From Terriglobia bacterium (lineage in GTDB: Bacteria; Acidobacteriota; Terriglobia; Bryobacterales; Bryobacteraceae), in the NCBI GenBank assembly GCA_021324185.1, contig JAJPJN010000050.1, forward strand, positions 1 to 58,890: DNA of 58,890 nt, written 5' to 3'. The notes beneath the pieces were generated by a model, which saw only the letters and a list, made by a program, of their open reading frames with translations, ran no database searches and was not told the DNA's origin. Numbering within the stretch: position 1 is the first letter of the stretch; each line of letters starts with the position of its first letter. The position numbers and the translations under genes are program-made. Positions 43,537 through 52,209 of this stretch are shown piece by piece.

Positions 43537-44535
43537 TTACTCGTATCGCTGGCTGCTGCTGCCCGAAAGATCTGCGCTTTTTGTGGGGTCAGGCTTTCGA
43601 GCCGGCGCGCTTCCGGCTTCGGGCTTCCTGCTTCGATCTACCTCCCCCTTCATCTCCCCATACAGAACCCGGGCATTGTCTTTAATAGTCGCGTGAAAAT
43701 TAGGAAATTGCCGGAAATCAGAGAATGCTTGCATATGCAGATTCCGGGCTACCTCGTCCCAACTCGCTCCTGCTTTAACTTGAGTAGAGATCTGGTCGCG
43801 CAGCGCCGCTAAATAATCGTGGAATCGTTGCAGATCCTGTCGCGAGCCCACTTCGAAATGCCCGGGCACAAAAGTCTGTGCCGGGGTCGCCAGCAGTTGC
43901 TCCAGAATCTGAATCCAGTTCAGTACGCGGCCGTGGTCCATCGCAGGCGAACTGTGATTCAAAAACAGATCGCCCGTCGCGATGACTCGCTGTTCCGGAA
44001 ACTCCACAATCAGATCGCCCATCGTATGCGCCGGCCCGCGATACTCGATGTGCACCGGATGATTATCAATGTAGATGTCAGCTTTGTCTGTGGTTATTGT
44101 GGCAACGCGGTAAGCGACAGAGTCGAGCGAAGCGAGCGCTTCGCCGGTCAGGCGCTCTTTTAGCCGGGGCAGATCGTTTTGTAAAAAAGCGAGTGTCGCG
44201 CTGCGAGTGAACGCGGTCGTAATGATTTCCGCCTGGGGTCCCACGATTCCATTCGCAGCCTGATGATCGCGATGATAATGCGTGTTGATGATGTAGCGCA
44301 CCGGCAAAGGTGAAATCGCGCGAATCGCCCGAAGCAACTTTTCGCCTGCCGTACCGTCAAAACCCGTGTCGACAACCAGAATGCATTCCTTGCCGGCAAG
44401 AAACACTGAGTTCGAACTCGCAGCATTGTCCGAGATATACGCAAACAGCCCGTTACCCAAACTCTGAGTTTTCGGGCCCGCAGCAGTTATCGTGCTTAAT
44501 GCCCCAACCAGAAGGACAGCGCCGCAGAATCTCAT
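43537..44535 (-). CDS. Exported metallo-beta-lactamase-fold hydrolase
   Basis: This 332-residue exported protein has a signal peptide (AVLLVGALSTITAAG) and a full MBL metal site: His86, His88, Asp90, His91 (THYHRDH), His170 (GPAHTMGD), Asp189 (ATGDLF) and His226 (VPGHFEVG). The general form resembles periplasmic MBL hydrolases of the SoxH/quinoprotein-relay type; the substrate is unknown. Its ATG overlaps the TonB receptor stop by one base (TGATG), so it is coupled to the receptor and probably processes its cargo in the periplasm. The last ~30 residues (Lys/Pro/Ala-rich) are unusual; residues 301-318 are encoded by a dispersed repeat. Confidence 0.85.
   Translation of the reverse strand: MRFCGAVLLVGALSTITAAGPKTQSLGNGLFAYISDNAASSNSVFLAGKECILVVDTGFDGTAGEKLLRAIRAISPLPVRYIINTHYHRDHQAANGIVGPQAEIITTAFTRSATLAFLQNDLPRLKERLTGEALASLDSVAYRVATITTDKADIYIDNHPVHIEYRGPAHTMGDLIVEFPEQRVIATGDLFLNHSSPAMDHGRVLNWIQILEQLLATPAQTFVPGHFEVGSRQDLQRFHDYLAALRDQISTQVKAGASWDEVARNLHMQAFSDFRQFPNFHATIKDNARVLYGEMKGEVDRSRKPEAGSAPARKPDPTKSADLSGSSSQRYE
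43583..43635 (+). repeat. Dispersed repeat copy B inside the 3-prime end of the MBL gene
   Basis: This begins GTGGGGTCAGGCTTTCGAGCC, with 18 of the first 21 bases like copy A at 307, and ends in the identical CTTCCTGCTTCG. It lies antisense within the MBL gene and encodes residues 301-318 of that protein. Confidence 0.55.
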
Positions 44536-47500
44536 CAGAACATCAACTTTAACGCCAATTGGATGAGCCGGGGGCCGCCAGAGCCCAACCCCACATTGTT
44601 CTGCGCCACATCCGGAGTCTCATAAACACCACCGAAATTCGGCGCCGACTCCACGTTGTTTGGTATCGCAAAATTCGGGTGGTTGAACAGGTTGAAGAAC
44701 TCGGCCCTAAACTGCACGGTTGTCCGTTCGCCGAAATGAGTGTTCTTGATGGCCGAAAAATCCACATCGTGAAAGCCGGGACCGGTCACAATATTCCGGC
44801 CCGCGTTTCCAAAGGTCAAAATGGTGTTGGGAACAAAGGCAGCCGTATTGAACCATCGTTCCGCCGTGTGCGGCCCGGTATTCGGGTTCGTAATTACGTT
44901 AGGCCGGTCGTTTCCTTCACCCGTCCGGCTGTTATTCAGCCCGGTCAAAACGGAGAACGGCTGCCCGGTCTGCAACGTAACAATCCCCGCTACCTCCCAG
45001 CCGTTGACCAACGCAGCCGCGGGTCTCGATAAAGACTGCTTTACCGGCAGTTGATAAATGAAGGAAGCGCTGAAGCGATGCCGGATGTCGAAGTCCGATA
45101 GCCCTCGCTCCCCCGCCAGAAGGTTGAAATTGTTCTGCGGCAGTACCGTAGTTCCGTTCGCGCCCGAGCCATAGAAATCCGAAGCCTCGTCGATTGATTT
45201 TGAAAACGTATAGTTGGCCTGAAATGAGACGCCCTGAGCCAGTTGCTTCGAAAGCGTAGCCTGCAAGCTGTTGTATTCCGAGTTCACGTTCGTCACAGCG
45301 GTCAGGATCTTCGGAAAGCCGAAATACTGGTTCCGCACAATGCCCGGAAGGTTGCCGATATTGCTCTCCAGAATCGGAATGAGCGGGGCTGGGACGCCGA
45401 TCATCGCCAGTCGTTGGCTGAGAGACGGCGTCAACGTATTCAGTTGCGCCTGCGTAATGTCGGGTTGGTTCGCGTCGGTGAAGCGAGTGAGATGGGTTCC
45501 ATGCGTTCCGACGTAACCCACCGTGGCCAGCATGTTCCACGGCAGCTCTTGCTGAATATTGAAGTTGTAGTCCTGCGCGTACGGTGTCCGGATTTTCGGA
45601 TTCACCGCCGTGAGCACCGGAAAGGCAGTAGGCCCGAATGCATTGGGCCAACCGATAGAAGGCGCCGAATTGTAGTAATCGGGTAGATACGGCGGGTTGA
45701 GCGCAACATTGCCGGGTATGTTCCCGATAATCGTGTCATAGAAAATGCCATAGCCGATGCGGAACACAGTGTGATATCGCTGCCCCAGGCTATATGCGAT
45801 ACCCGCTCGCGGCGCAAAGTTCAAATGATTGCCTTGATAAATGCTGGCCTTACTTTGTAAGAGAACGCCGGATGCTTGTAGAGCTGCTACATCGGTCTGA
45901 CTCGCCGTCGGCGGGAAATAGGTTTGAAAGTCTTGCGGAAAGAAGTTACTCAACAGCCCGTTTACATCGTGCAGTACGGTATTCAACTCATAACGCAAGC
46001 CATAATTGATGACCAGATTCCGATGCCACTTGAACGTATCTTGCGCGAAAAAGTTGAAACTCGATGTCCTTAGGCCGCGTTCAGAGTCCCCCACAAATTG
46101 CAATGAACTCTCAGGCAAGCCCTCCATAAAATCCACCAGCGCGTTCGCGATCCCCTGCGGATTCCGCGCTCCATCGAATACCAGCTCGCCGCTGAACGCA
46201 AGATCGTATATTCGATTGATCTGCAGCCGGCGGATATCGGTCCCAAACTTCCAGGAGTGGCGCCCGGCTGTGTAGGAAAACTGATCTACATATTGAAATG
46301 TATTGTTCGTCGAACCGGACGGGTTGTTATCGCTCCCGCCCAGATTGGAAACGGCGCTGCCGCCCGACACCAGCCCGCCCGAAAAAGTAATGAACGGAAT
46401 GTTTCCCAGTCCATTCGGTGTGCCTGCGGCATAGCCTGTGTTGATGCCGTATGTGGCTGCCTGCGGCCCCTCCTGGTTAGAGCTTAAGTAATGCTCGCGA
46501 TTGAACCCGAAACGAGCCTCGTGTAACGCATGCGGGCCGAACGACTTTATATAGTTAACCGAGATCAGAATACCCGACACCGGGCTGATAATTCCGTATC
46601 CCGGAATCGAGGTGGAACTCTGGCCCGGTGTAAATGGATAGAAAATGGTCTGGCTTGATTCGCTATAGCGGAGAGAAAGAATGTCGCTGTTGCTGAAATG
46701 GTGATCAATCTTAATCAGCCCCTGATCCGTGTGCTGCGTCAGATTCGGGCTCGAAAAGAAATTGCCCAAGGCGCTGTTCAGGTTCGGCGCGGGATAAAGC
46801 TGGATGAGCCGCGCACTGACCGGATTCACCGGCGCCGCGACAGTTTGGCCGTTAGCAGTCGGAAAGATGCCTTGCCGTTCGGCTAATGTCGGAACGTTGG
46901 TGATCAGCGTAATACCGGCTACGCGCCGGAACCCCTCGTAATTCACAAAGAAGAACGTCCGGTCCTTTTTGATTGGGCCGCCCAGTGTCCCGCCGAATTG
47001 ATTCAGCCGCAACTCCGGCGTGGCAAATCCGGCCGGATCGAAAAAATTCCTGGCATCCAGCGCATCGTTTCGAAAGAACTCGTAAAGCGATCCGTGCAGA
47101 TCGTTGGTGCCGGAGCGCGTTATCAGATTGACGATTGCACCGCTGTTGCGGCCGTACTCTGCCGAAAACGTGTTGGTCTGCACATTGAACTCTTCAATCG
47201 AATCGATGGAGGGCTGAATCGCAACCGCGCCCGCAACGTAGTTATTGTTGTCCACCCCATCGATCAAAAAATTGTTAGAACTGGACCGTTGCCCGTTCGA
47301 CGAAAAATTCGAAACGCCGCCTTCGCCGCCCTGCTGGCCGCCGCCTCCGCCGGAAGAAGCCACGCCTGGTTGTATCCGCGCCAGTTGCATGAAATCGCGT
47401 CCGTTCAGGGGCAGTTCCACCACGTTCCGGTGATTCACCACAGCCCCGAGTTGGGTGGTCTCCGTATTCACGTCCTCCACAGCGCCTTGAACCGTCACCT

Positions 47501-47846
47501 GTTGGCTCTGCGCGCCGACATTCATTGTGATGTCAACCGTGCGTACCTGGTCCACCGCCACCGTGACGTTCGCAACCGCTGTTTGAAACCCGGTCTTCTC
47601 CGTTCTCAATTTGTAGGCTCCGTAGGGCAGCGCCGCAAGCGTATATTCGCCACTCGCGCCCGTCGATATCTGCCGTTCCAGCGCCGTCGCTGTATTTCGA
47701 ACCGTGACCGTAACTCCGCTCATCAGCGCGCCGCTCTGGTCGCGAACCGTTCCCGAGATCATCCCGGTCACAGTCTGCCCCGCCGTCACCCGAACCAGCA
47801 TCATCGCTATCGCAAACCCAAATCCGAAACTCCTGCGCATCAGCAT
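44535..47846 (-). CDS. Oar-like TonB-dependent outer-membrane receptor with carboxypeptidase-regulatory domain (2)
   Basis: This 1,103-residue outer-membrane receptor has a signal peptide (FGFAIAMMLVRVTAGQ) and a CarboxypepD-regulatory domain (GMISGTVRDQSGALMSGVTVTV). The plug follows (NVVELPLNGRDFMQLARIQPG, YGRNSGAIVNLITRSGTNDL), then a barrel ending LALKLMF. It differs clearly from receptor 1. It is coupled to the MBL hydrolase by a one-base overlap. A promoter-like pair and the palindrome CTGACATGTCAG lie upstream, so it seems to be repressed by the same factor as the PLP enzyme/permease operon. The long aromatic-catabolism operon starts divergently 207 bp away, which suggests that its cargo feeds that pathway. 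Confidence 0.92.
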   Translation of the reverse strand: MLMRRSFGFGFAIAMMLVRVTAGQTVTGMISGTVRDQSGALMSGVTVTVRNTATALERQISTGASGEYTLAALPYGAYKLRTEKTGFQTAVANVTVAVDQVRTVDITMNVGAQSQQVTVQGAVEDVNTETTQLGAVVNHRNVVELPLNGRDFMQLARIQPGVASSGGGGGQQGGEGGVSNFSSNGQRSSSNNFLIDGVDNNNYVAGAVAIQPSIDSIEEFNVQTNTFSAEYGRNSGAIVNLITRSGTNDLHGSLYEFFRNDALDARNFFDPAGFATPELRLNQFGGTLGGPIKKDRTFFFVNYEGFRRVAGITLITNVPTLAERQGIFPTANGQTVAAPVNPVSARLIQLYPAPNLNSALGNFFSSPNLTQHTDQGLIKIDHHFSNSDILSLRYSESSQTIFYPFTPGQSSTSIPGYGIISPVSGILISVNYIKSFGPHALHEARFGFNREHYLSSNQEGPQAATYGINTGYAAGTPNGLGNIPFITFSGGLVSGGSAVSNLGGSDNNPSGSTNNTFQYVDQFSYTAGRHSWKFGTDIRRLQINRIYDLAFSGELVFDGARNPQGIANALVDFMEGLPESSLQFVGDSERGLRTSSFNFFAQDTFKWHRNLVINYGLRYELNTVLHDVNGLLSNFFPQDFQTYFPPTASQTDVAALQASGVLLQSKASIYQGNHLNFAPRAGIAYSLGQRYHTVFRIGYGIFYDTIIGNIPGNVALNPPYLPDYYNSAPSIGWPNAFGPTAFPVLTAVNPKIRTPYAQDYNFNIQQELPWNMLATVGYVGTHGTHLTRFTDANQPDITQAQLNTLTPSLSQRLAMIGVPAPLIPILESNIGNLPGIVRNQYFGFPKILTAVTNVNSEYNSLQATLSKQLAQGVSFQANYTFSKSIDEASDFYGSGANGTTVLPQNNFNLLAGERGLSDFDIRHRFSASFIYQLPVKQSLSRPAAALVNGWEVAGIVTLQTGQPFSVLTGLNNSRTGEGNDRPNVITNPNTGPHTAERWFNTAAFVPNTILTFGNAGRNIVTGPGFHDVDFSAIKNTHFGERTTVQFRAEFFNLFNHPNFAIPNNVESAPNFGGVYETPDVAQNNVGLGSGGPRLIQLALKLMF

Positions 47847-47861
47847 AGACTTTCTTTGCTC

Positions 47862-47873
47862 CTGACATGTCAG
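47862..47873. promoter_or_regulatory. Palindromic operator CTGACATGTCAG (site 2)
   Basis: This perfect palindrome is identical to site 1. It is 15 bp before the TonB receptor 2 ATG and downstream of its likely transcription start, a typical roadblock or repressor position. Further TGACA/GACAT half-sites follow directly (47874-47884), so more than one dimer could bind. Confidence 0.7.
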
Positions 47874-47893
47874 TGTCAGATGTCGAGGGCTGC

Positions 47894-47922
47894 ATTATCT
47901 CACGCCTCACAGTGTGATACAA
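47894..47922 (-). promoter_or_regulatory. Likely promoter of TonB receptor 2
   Basis: On the minus strand TTGTAT (47917-47922), a 17-bp spacer and GATAAT (47894-47899) make a plausible sigma-70 promoter. Transcription would begin near 47887, placing the palindrome about 14-25 nt into the transcript. Confidence 0.55.
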
Positions 47923-48053
47923 GAGTTATAAGGCAAAAATCAAGATTCGACGTTGACTACCCACTGCGGCTGTGAAATTCTAGCTGAGGTTTCCCGGCTC
48001 AAACCCCGGGTTCCCGCTCGACGGATCGCCTGCGTGAAGACGCCCATTAGCCA

Positions 48054-49223
48054 ATGCTTACTACCAGCGAAGCCGCTGTGTTGACGGACGAACGAATCGC
48101 GGAGCTGCGGCAGCAGTTCCCCATTCTCGAAAACAGTACCTATTTATACAACTGCTCGCAAGGCGCGCTCTCGAAAGCCGTACAGCGCGGCATGCAGGAA
48201 TATGCCGAGAGCTGGCGCACTTCGGCTGCTCCCTGGGACGAGTGGATGCTCAAGTGCGATGCCATCCGCGCCGAATTCGCCCGCTTCATTAATGCCCATC
48301 CTGACGAAATCGCCATTCTGACCAGTGCCTCGGCAGGCATAAACCCCATCGCCAACGCGCTTCATTTCGATGGCCGGAACAAGGTCATCATGGGCGAATT
48401 CGAGTTTCCCACCATGGGCCAGATCTGGCTGGCGCAACAGGCGCGCGGCGCAGATGTGCGCTTTCTTCCGGCACAGAAAAATCGCATCCCGGCCGAGGCC
48501 TACGCAAAAGCGATCGACGAAAAGACAATCATCGTCCCCCTGACCCACGTCTCTTTCGTCAACGGATTTCGGTCCGATGTTGCCGCGATTACCCGTCTCG
48601 CGCACGAACGCGGAGCGCTCGTCTTCCTGGATGGTTACCAGGATTGCGGCACGCGCCCGTTGGACATAAAAGCGCTGGGTGTAGATTTCTACGTCACCGG
48701 CACGCTGAAATATCTGCTTGGGCCGCCCGGGGTCGCGTTCCTGTATGTGCGGCGCGGGTTATCCGAGGCATTAACGCCGCCCATCACCAGTTGGTTGGCC
48801 CAGCGCGAGGCCTTCTCGTTTAATCCGAAGTCTCTCGATCCGGCGCCGAACGCCCGCAGATTCGAAGGCGGCTCCCCTCCCATCCCCAGTATTTACGCGG
48901 CACTTCCCGCGCTGCAGTTGCTGCGTGATGTCGGCCTTGCTAACGTCGCAGCCCAAATCAAGACCTTGTCGTCTGCCTTCATCGCTGGTGCGCGCGATCT
49001 CGGCATTGAGATCAAAACGCCGCTCGATTCCGAAGGACCGCTCGTCGTGCTGCGGACAAACGACCCGGCCCGCCTCATCACCCGCTTCACGGATCGCCGC
49101 ATCATCATCTCGGCGCGCCACGATGGAGTCCGCTTCGCGTTTCACTTTTACAACACCATGGATGACGTGGCACGGGCGCTGAGCGCATTGAAAGATAATC
49201 TCGATCTCATGGTTCGGAGCTAA
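48054..49223 (+). CDS. Class V PLP enzyme, kynureninase-like
   Basis: This 389-residue cytoplasmic fold-type I PLP enzyme shows LTHVSFVNGFRSDVAAI, GALVFLDGYQDCGTRPLDI (Asp193, Gln196) and DFYVTGTLKYLLGPPG (PLP lysine 219). This resembles kynureninase and related class V lyases, but it is only distantly similar to the cysteine-desulfurase-like protein at 39.4 kb. In a kynurenine-to-anthranilate route it would release anthranilate and alanine; that is inferred from the neighbours. It is the first gene of a tightly packed + operon, with the cyclase starting 8 bp later, and is divergent from TonB receptor 2. Confidence 0.75.
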   Translation: MLTTSEAAVLTDERIAELRQQFPILENSTYLYNCSQGALSKAVQRGMQEYAESWRTSAAPWDEWMLKCDAIRAEFARFINAHPDEIAILTSASAGINPIANALHFDGRNKVIMGEFEFPTMGQIWLAQQARGADVRFLPAQKNRIPAEAYAKAIDEKTIIVPLTHVSFVNGFRSDVAAITRLAHERGALVFLDGYQDCGTRPLDIKALGVDFYVTGTLKYLLGPPGVAFLYVRRGLSEALTPPITSWLAQREAFSFNPKSLDPAPNARRFEGGSPPIPSIYAALPALQLLRDVGLANVAAQIKTLSSAFIAGARDLGIEIKTPLDSEGPLVVLRTNDPARLITRFTDRRIIISARHDGVRFAFHFYNTMDDVARALSALKDNLDLMVRS

Positions 49224-49231
49224 GCCCGGTA

Positions 49232-50017
49232 ATGGCCGAAAATATACTCGCACAGTTCGCCAAAGCCTTAACCGGCGGTACAGTGCGCGTGGTGGATTTA
49301 ACTCAACCGCTCGAGCCGGCCACTCCGGTTATTCAACTGCCCGAGCAGTTTGGCAAATCCTGGCCGTTTCGCCTCGAAGAGATTTCCCGCTACGATCAGC
49401 GCGGCCCCGCCTGGTATTGGAACAATTTTGCTTGCGGCGAGCACACCGGCACCCACTTTGATGCGCCTGTCCATTGGGTCACCGGCAAAGATTATCCAAA
49501 CAACGCTACCGACACCATCCCGGCCGAAAAGTTCATTGCTCCCGCTTGCGTCATCGACGTCTCGCACCAAGCCTCGAATGATCCAGATTTTCTGTTGACT
49601 CGCGAGCACGTCGAACAATGGGAGCGCGAACACGGCAGGATTGAGGCAGGCTCGTGGGTGCTGATGCGGACCGATTGGTCGAAACGCCGCGATCCGCAAG
49701 CCTTTCTGAACATCGGCCAGGACGGAGCGCATGTGCCCGGCCCTCATCCGGAACTCGTCCCGTTCCTTGCCAAAGAGCGCGACATCATCGGCTGGGGCTC
49801 GGAAGGCGTCGGCACAGACGCCGGCCAGGCGTTTCGCTTCGATCCGCCGTTTCCGTGCCACAGCATCATGCATGGCAGCAATAAGTTCGGACTCGCTAGT
49901 TTGACAAACCTCGATCAGCTTCCGCCCCAGGGTGCACTGCTCATCACGCCACCGCTCAAAATAGTAAGTGGGTCGGGTAGTCCGTGCCGGGTGCTGGCTC
50001 TGGTTTCCTCAGCCTGA
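49232..50017 (+). CDS. Cyclase-family metal hydrolase (kynurenine-formamidase/isatin-hydrolase-like)
   Basis: This 261-residue cytoplasmic hydrolase has the family metal motif HTGTHFDAPVHW, the usual start VDLTQPL and a C-terminal ITPPLKIVSGSGSPCRV block. Related enzymes hydrolyse N-formylkynurenine, isatin or cyclic amides. It lies 8 bp after the kynureninase-like gene and 13 bp before the oxidoreductase alpha gene, so it is part of the operon. Together with the PLP enzyme it would make anthranilate from N-formylkynurenine, but the substrate is not proven. It is longer than, and distinct from, the cyclase at 24.5 kb. Confidence 0.82.
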   Translation: MAENILAQFAKALTGGTVRVVDLTQPLEPATPVIQLPEQFGKSWPFRLEEISRYDQRGPAWYWNNFACGEHTGTHFDAPVHWVTGKDYPNNATDTIPAEKFIAPACVIDVSHQASNDPDFLLTREHVEQWEREHGRIEAGSWVLMRTDWSKRRDPQAFLNIGQDGAHVPGPHPELVPFLAKERDIIGWGSEGVGTDAGQAFRFDPPFPCHSIMHGSNKFGLASLTNLDQLPPQGALLITPPLKIVSGSGSPCRVLALVSSA

Positions 50018-50030
50018 AAGTTGGAAGTCA

Positions 50031-52190
50031 ATGGCAGAACGGTCGTTTAAGAAGGAAGTCGAGAAGCTTCGGTTAGGCGCGGGCCAGGAGTTCCACGGCG
50101 AAGGTATTCTCGCGGTCACCAAGGCGCTGCTTCAATCCGGCGTCTCCTATGTAGCCGGCTACCAGGGCGCCCCGATTTCGCATCTCATGGACGTCCTGAC
50201 CGACGCCACCGGCATCCTCGAGAGCTTAGGCGTTCACTTCGAACACAGCGCCTCGGAAGCCACTGCTGCCGCAACTCTCGCCGCCTCGGTGAATTATCCT
50301 CTGCGCGGCGCCATCACCTTTAAATCGACAGTCGGAACCAACGTCGCTTCCGATGCGCTCGCAAACCTCGCCTCTGGTGGCGTCACCGGCGGAGCGCTCA
50401 TCATCGTCGGCGAGGATTACGGCGAAGGCTCCAGCATCATGCAGGAACGCTCGCACGCATTTGCCATGAAGTCGCAGATGTGGCTACTCGATCCGCGCCC
50501 CAACCTGCCCTCGATTGTCCGCACTATCGAGGAAGGGTTCGCTCTGTCGGAAGCCAGCAATACGCCCGTAATGCTCGAATTGCGCATTCGTGCGTGTCAT
50601 GTCTACGGGCGCTTTATGGCCAAGGACAATGTCCGACCGCAGTTCACGCTCAAAGACGCCATGGAAAAGCCCGTGCGCGACGTGACTCGTATTGTCCTTC
50701 CCCCCGCAAGCTTCCTCCACGAACAGGAAAAAATCCAGAAGCGCTGGCCCGCTGCGCAGGAATTTATCAAAGCAAGAGGCCTGAACGAATTTGTTGCCGG
50801 GGGTGCCCGGGACTTTGGCATCTTGCTCCAGGGTGGAATGTACAACACCGTGATTCGCGCGCTCGAGTTGCTCGGCTTGGGCGACATCTTCGGCAATAGC
50901 CGCGTGCCACTCTACATCATGAACGTCACCTATCCGCTCATCGATGAGGAAGTGAAGCGCTTTTGCATCGGAAAACGTGCCGTGCTGGTCATTGAGGAAG
51001 GTCAGCCGGATTTCATCGAGCAGAATCTGAACACCATCCTGCGCCGCGCCGACATACAAACCAGACTGCACGGCAAAGATCTGCTCCCCATGGCGGGCGA
51101 ATACACCGCGCCAGTCATCATGAAGGGCATTCTGCAGTTCGTTCGCAACTACGCTCCTCATCTCCTCGAAGGTCATTCCCTGCCGGGTGTCCTCCAGCCC
51201 GCTGCTCAGAAACCGGTCCCTGTCCAGAAGGTGGAAGGTGAGGTTCATCCGCGCCCGCCATCCTTTTGTACCGGCTGTCCGGAACGCCCTATCTTCACCG
51301 CGATGAAGCTGGTCGAGCGCGAATTGGGACAGCATCACGTAAGCTGCGATATCGGATGTCATCTCTTTTCCATCCTGCCGCCGTTCAACTTAGGTGCAAC
51401 CACCATGGGATACGGACTCGGATGGGCGGGCGCAGCCGCATTCAACACCTCTGAGTCGCAGAAGCGCACCATTTCGATCATGGGCGACGGCGGCTTCTGG
51501 CACAACGGCTTGACCAGCGGCGTCGGCAACGCCGTCTTCAATAAGAACGACGGCGTTTTGGTAATCATCGATAACGCCTACACTGCCGCCACAGGTGGTC
51601 AGGACATTCTTTCCTCACAGGCAGATAATCGGAACCGCACTACCAAATTGTCAATTGCCGAAGCGGTGCGCGGGGTTGGCGTGAAATGGGTGCGCACGGT
51701 CACCCGCACCTATGACGTGGCTCGAATGCGCGACCTTTTGAAAGAGGCTCTGACCACCGCAGAAAAAGGCCCCAAGGTCATCGTGGCCCAAAGCGAGTGT
51801 ACCCTCAACCGCCAGCGCCGCGTGAAGCCGCTCATGAAAAAGTTGGCGGAACAGGGCAAGCGCGTCGTGCGCGAACGGTTTGGTGTCGATGCCGACATGT
51901 GCACGGGGGATCATTCCTGCATTCGCCTCTCCGGCTGTCCTTCTCTTACCATCCAGCCCAATCCGGATCCACTGCGCAAAGACCCGGTCGCAACCGTCCT
52001 GGACAGTTGCGTCGGCTGTGGCCTCTGCGGTGAGGTCGCTCATGCGGCGGTCTTGTGCCCGTCCTTTTATAGAGCGGATGTGGTCACAAATCCAAGCTGG
52101 TGGGATCGTTCAAAAAACAGTTTCGCCCGGCCCGTCATCGCGTTTCTGCAGCATCGCCTCGACAAGCGTCTCGTGGAGAATGCCGCCTAG
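50031..52190 (+). CDS. iorA: Indolepyruvate:ferredoxin oxidoreductase alpha subunit-like (TPP and Fe-S)
   Basis: This subunit of about 719 residues belongs to a TPP-dependent 2-oxoacid:acceptor oxidoreductase. Known IorA/IorB pairs convert aryl pyruvates to aryl-acetyl-CoA with ferredoxin reduction. The N-terminal PYR-type domain has GYQGAPISHLMD and HSASEATAAATLAASV. The TPP-binding block GDGGFWHNGLTSGVGNA ends in DNAYTAATGGQ. The C-terminal ferredoxin region holds CTGDHSCIRLSGC and CVGCGLCGEVAHAAVLC. ATG 50031 has GGAAG upstream; the frame is open from 49968, inside the cyclase gene. It is followed by the beta subunit 19 bp later. A link to indole or aryl-acid breakdown is suggested by the operon. 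Confidence 0.82.
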   Translation: MAERSFKKEVEKLRLGAGQEFHGEGILAVTKALLQSGVSYVAGYQGAPISHLMDVLTDATGILESLGVHFEHSASEATAAATLAASVNYPLRGAITFKSTVGTNVASDALANLASGGVTGGALIIVGEDYGEGSSIMQERSHAFAMKSQMWLLDPRPNLPSIVRTIEEGFALSEASNTPVMLELRIRACHVYGRFMAKDNVRPQFTLKDAMEKPVRDVTRIVLPPASFLHEQEKIQKRWPAAQEFIKARGLNEFVAGGARDFGILLQGGMYNTVIRALELLGLGDIFGNSRVPLYIMNVTYPLIDEEVKRFCIGKRAVLVIEEGQPDFIEQNLNTILRRADIQTRLHGKDLLPMAGEYTAPVIMKGILQFVRNYAPHLLEGHSLPGVLQPAAQKPVPVQKVEGEVHPRPPSFCTGCPERPIFTAMKLVERELGQHHVSCDIGCHLFSILPPFNLGATTMGYGLGWAGAAAFNTSESQKRTISIMGDGGFWHNGLTSGVGNAVFNKNDGVLVIIDNAYTAATGGQDILSSQADNRNRTTKLSIAEAVRGVGVKWVRTVTRTYDVARMRDLLKEALTTAEKGPKVIVAQSECTLNRQRRVKPLMKKLAEQGKRVVRERFGVDADMCTGDHSCIRLSGCPSLTIQPNPDPLRKDPVATVLDSCVGCGLCGEVAHAAVLCPSFYRADVVTNPSWWDRSKNSFARPVIAFLQHRLDKRLVENAA

Positions 52191-52209
52191 CCGGCCAGAG
52201 GAAACTGCA

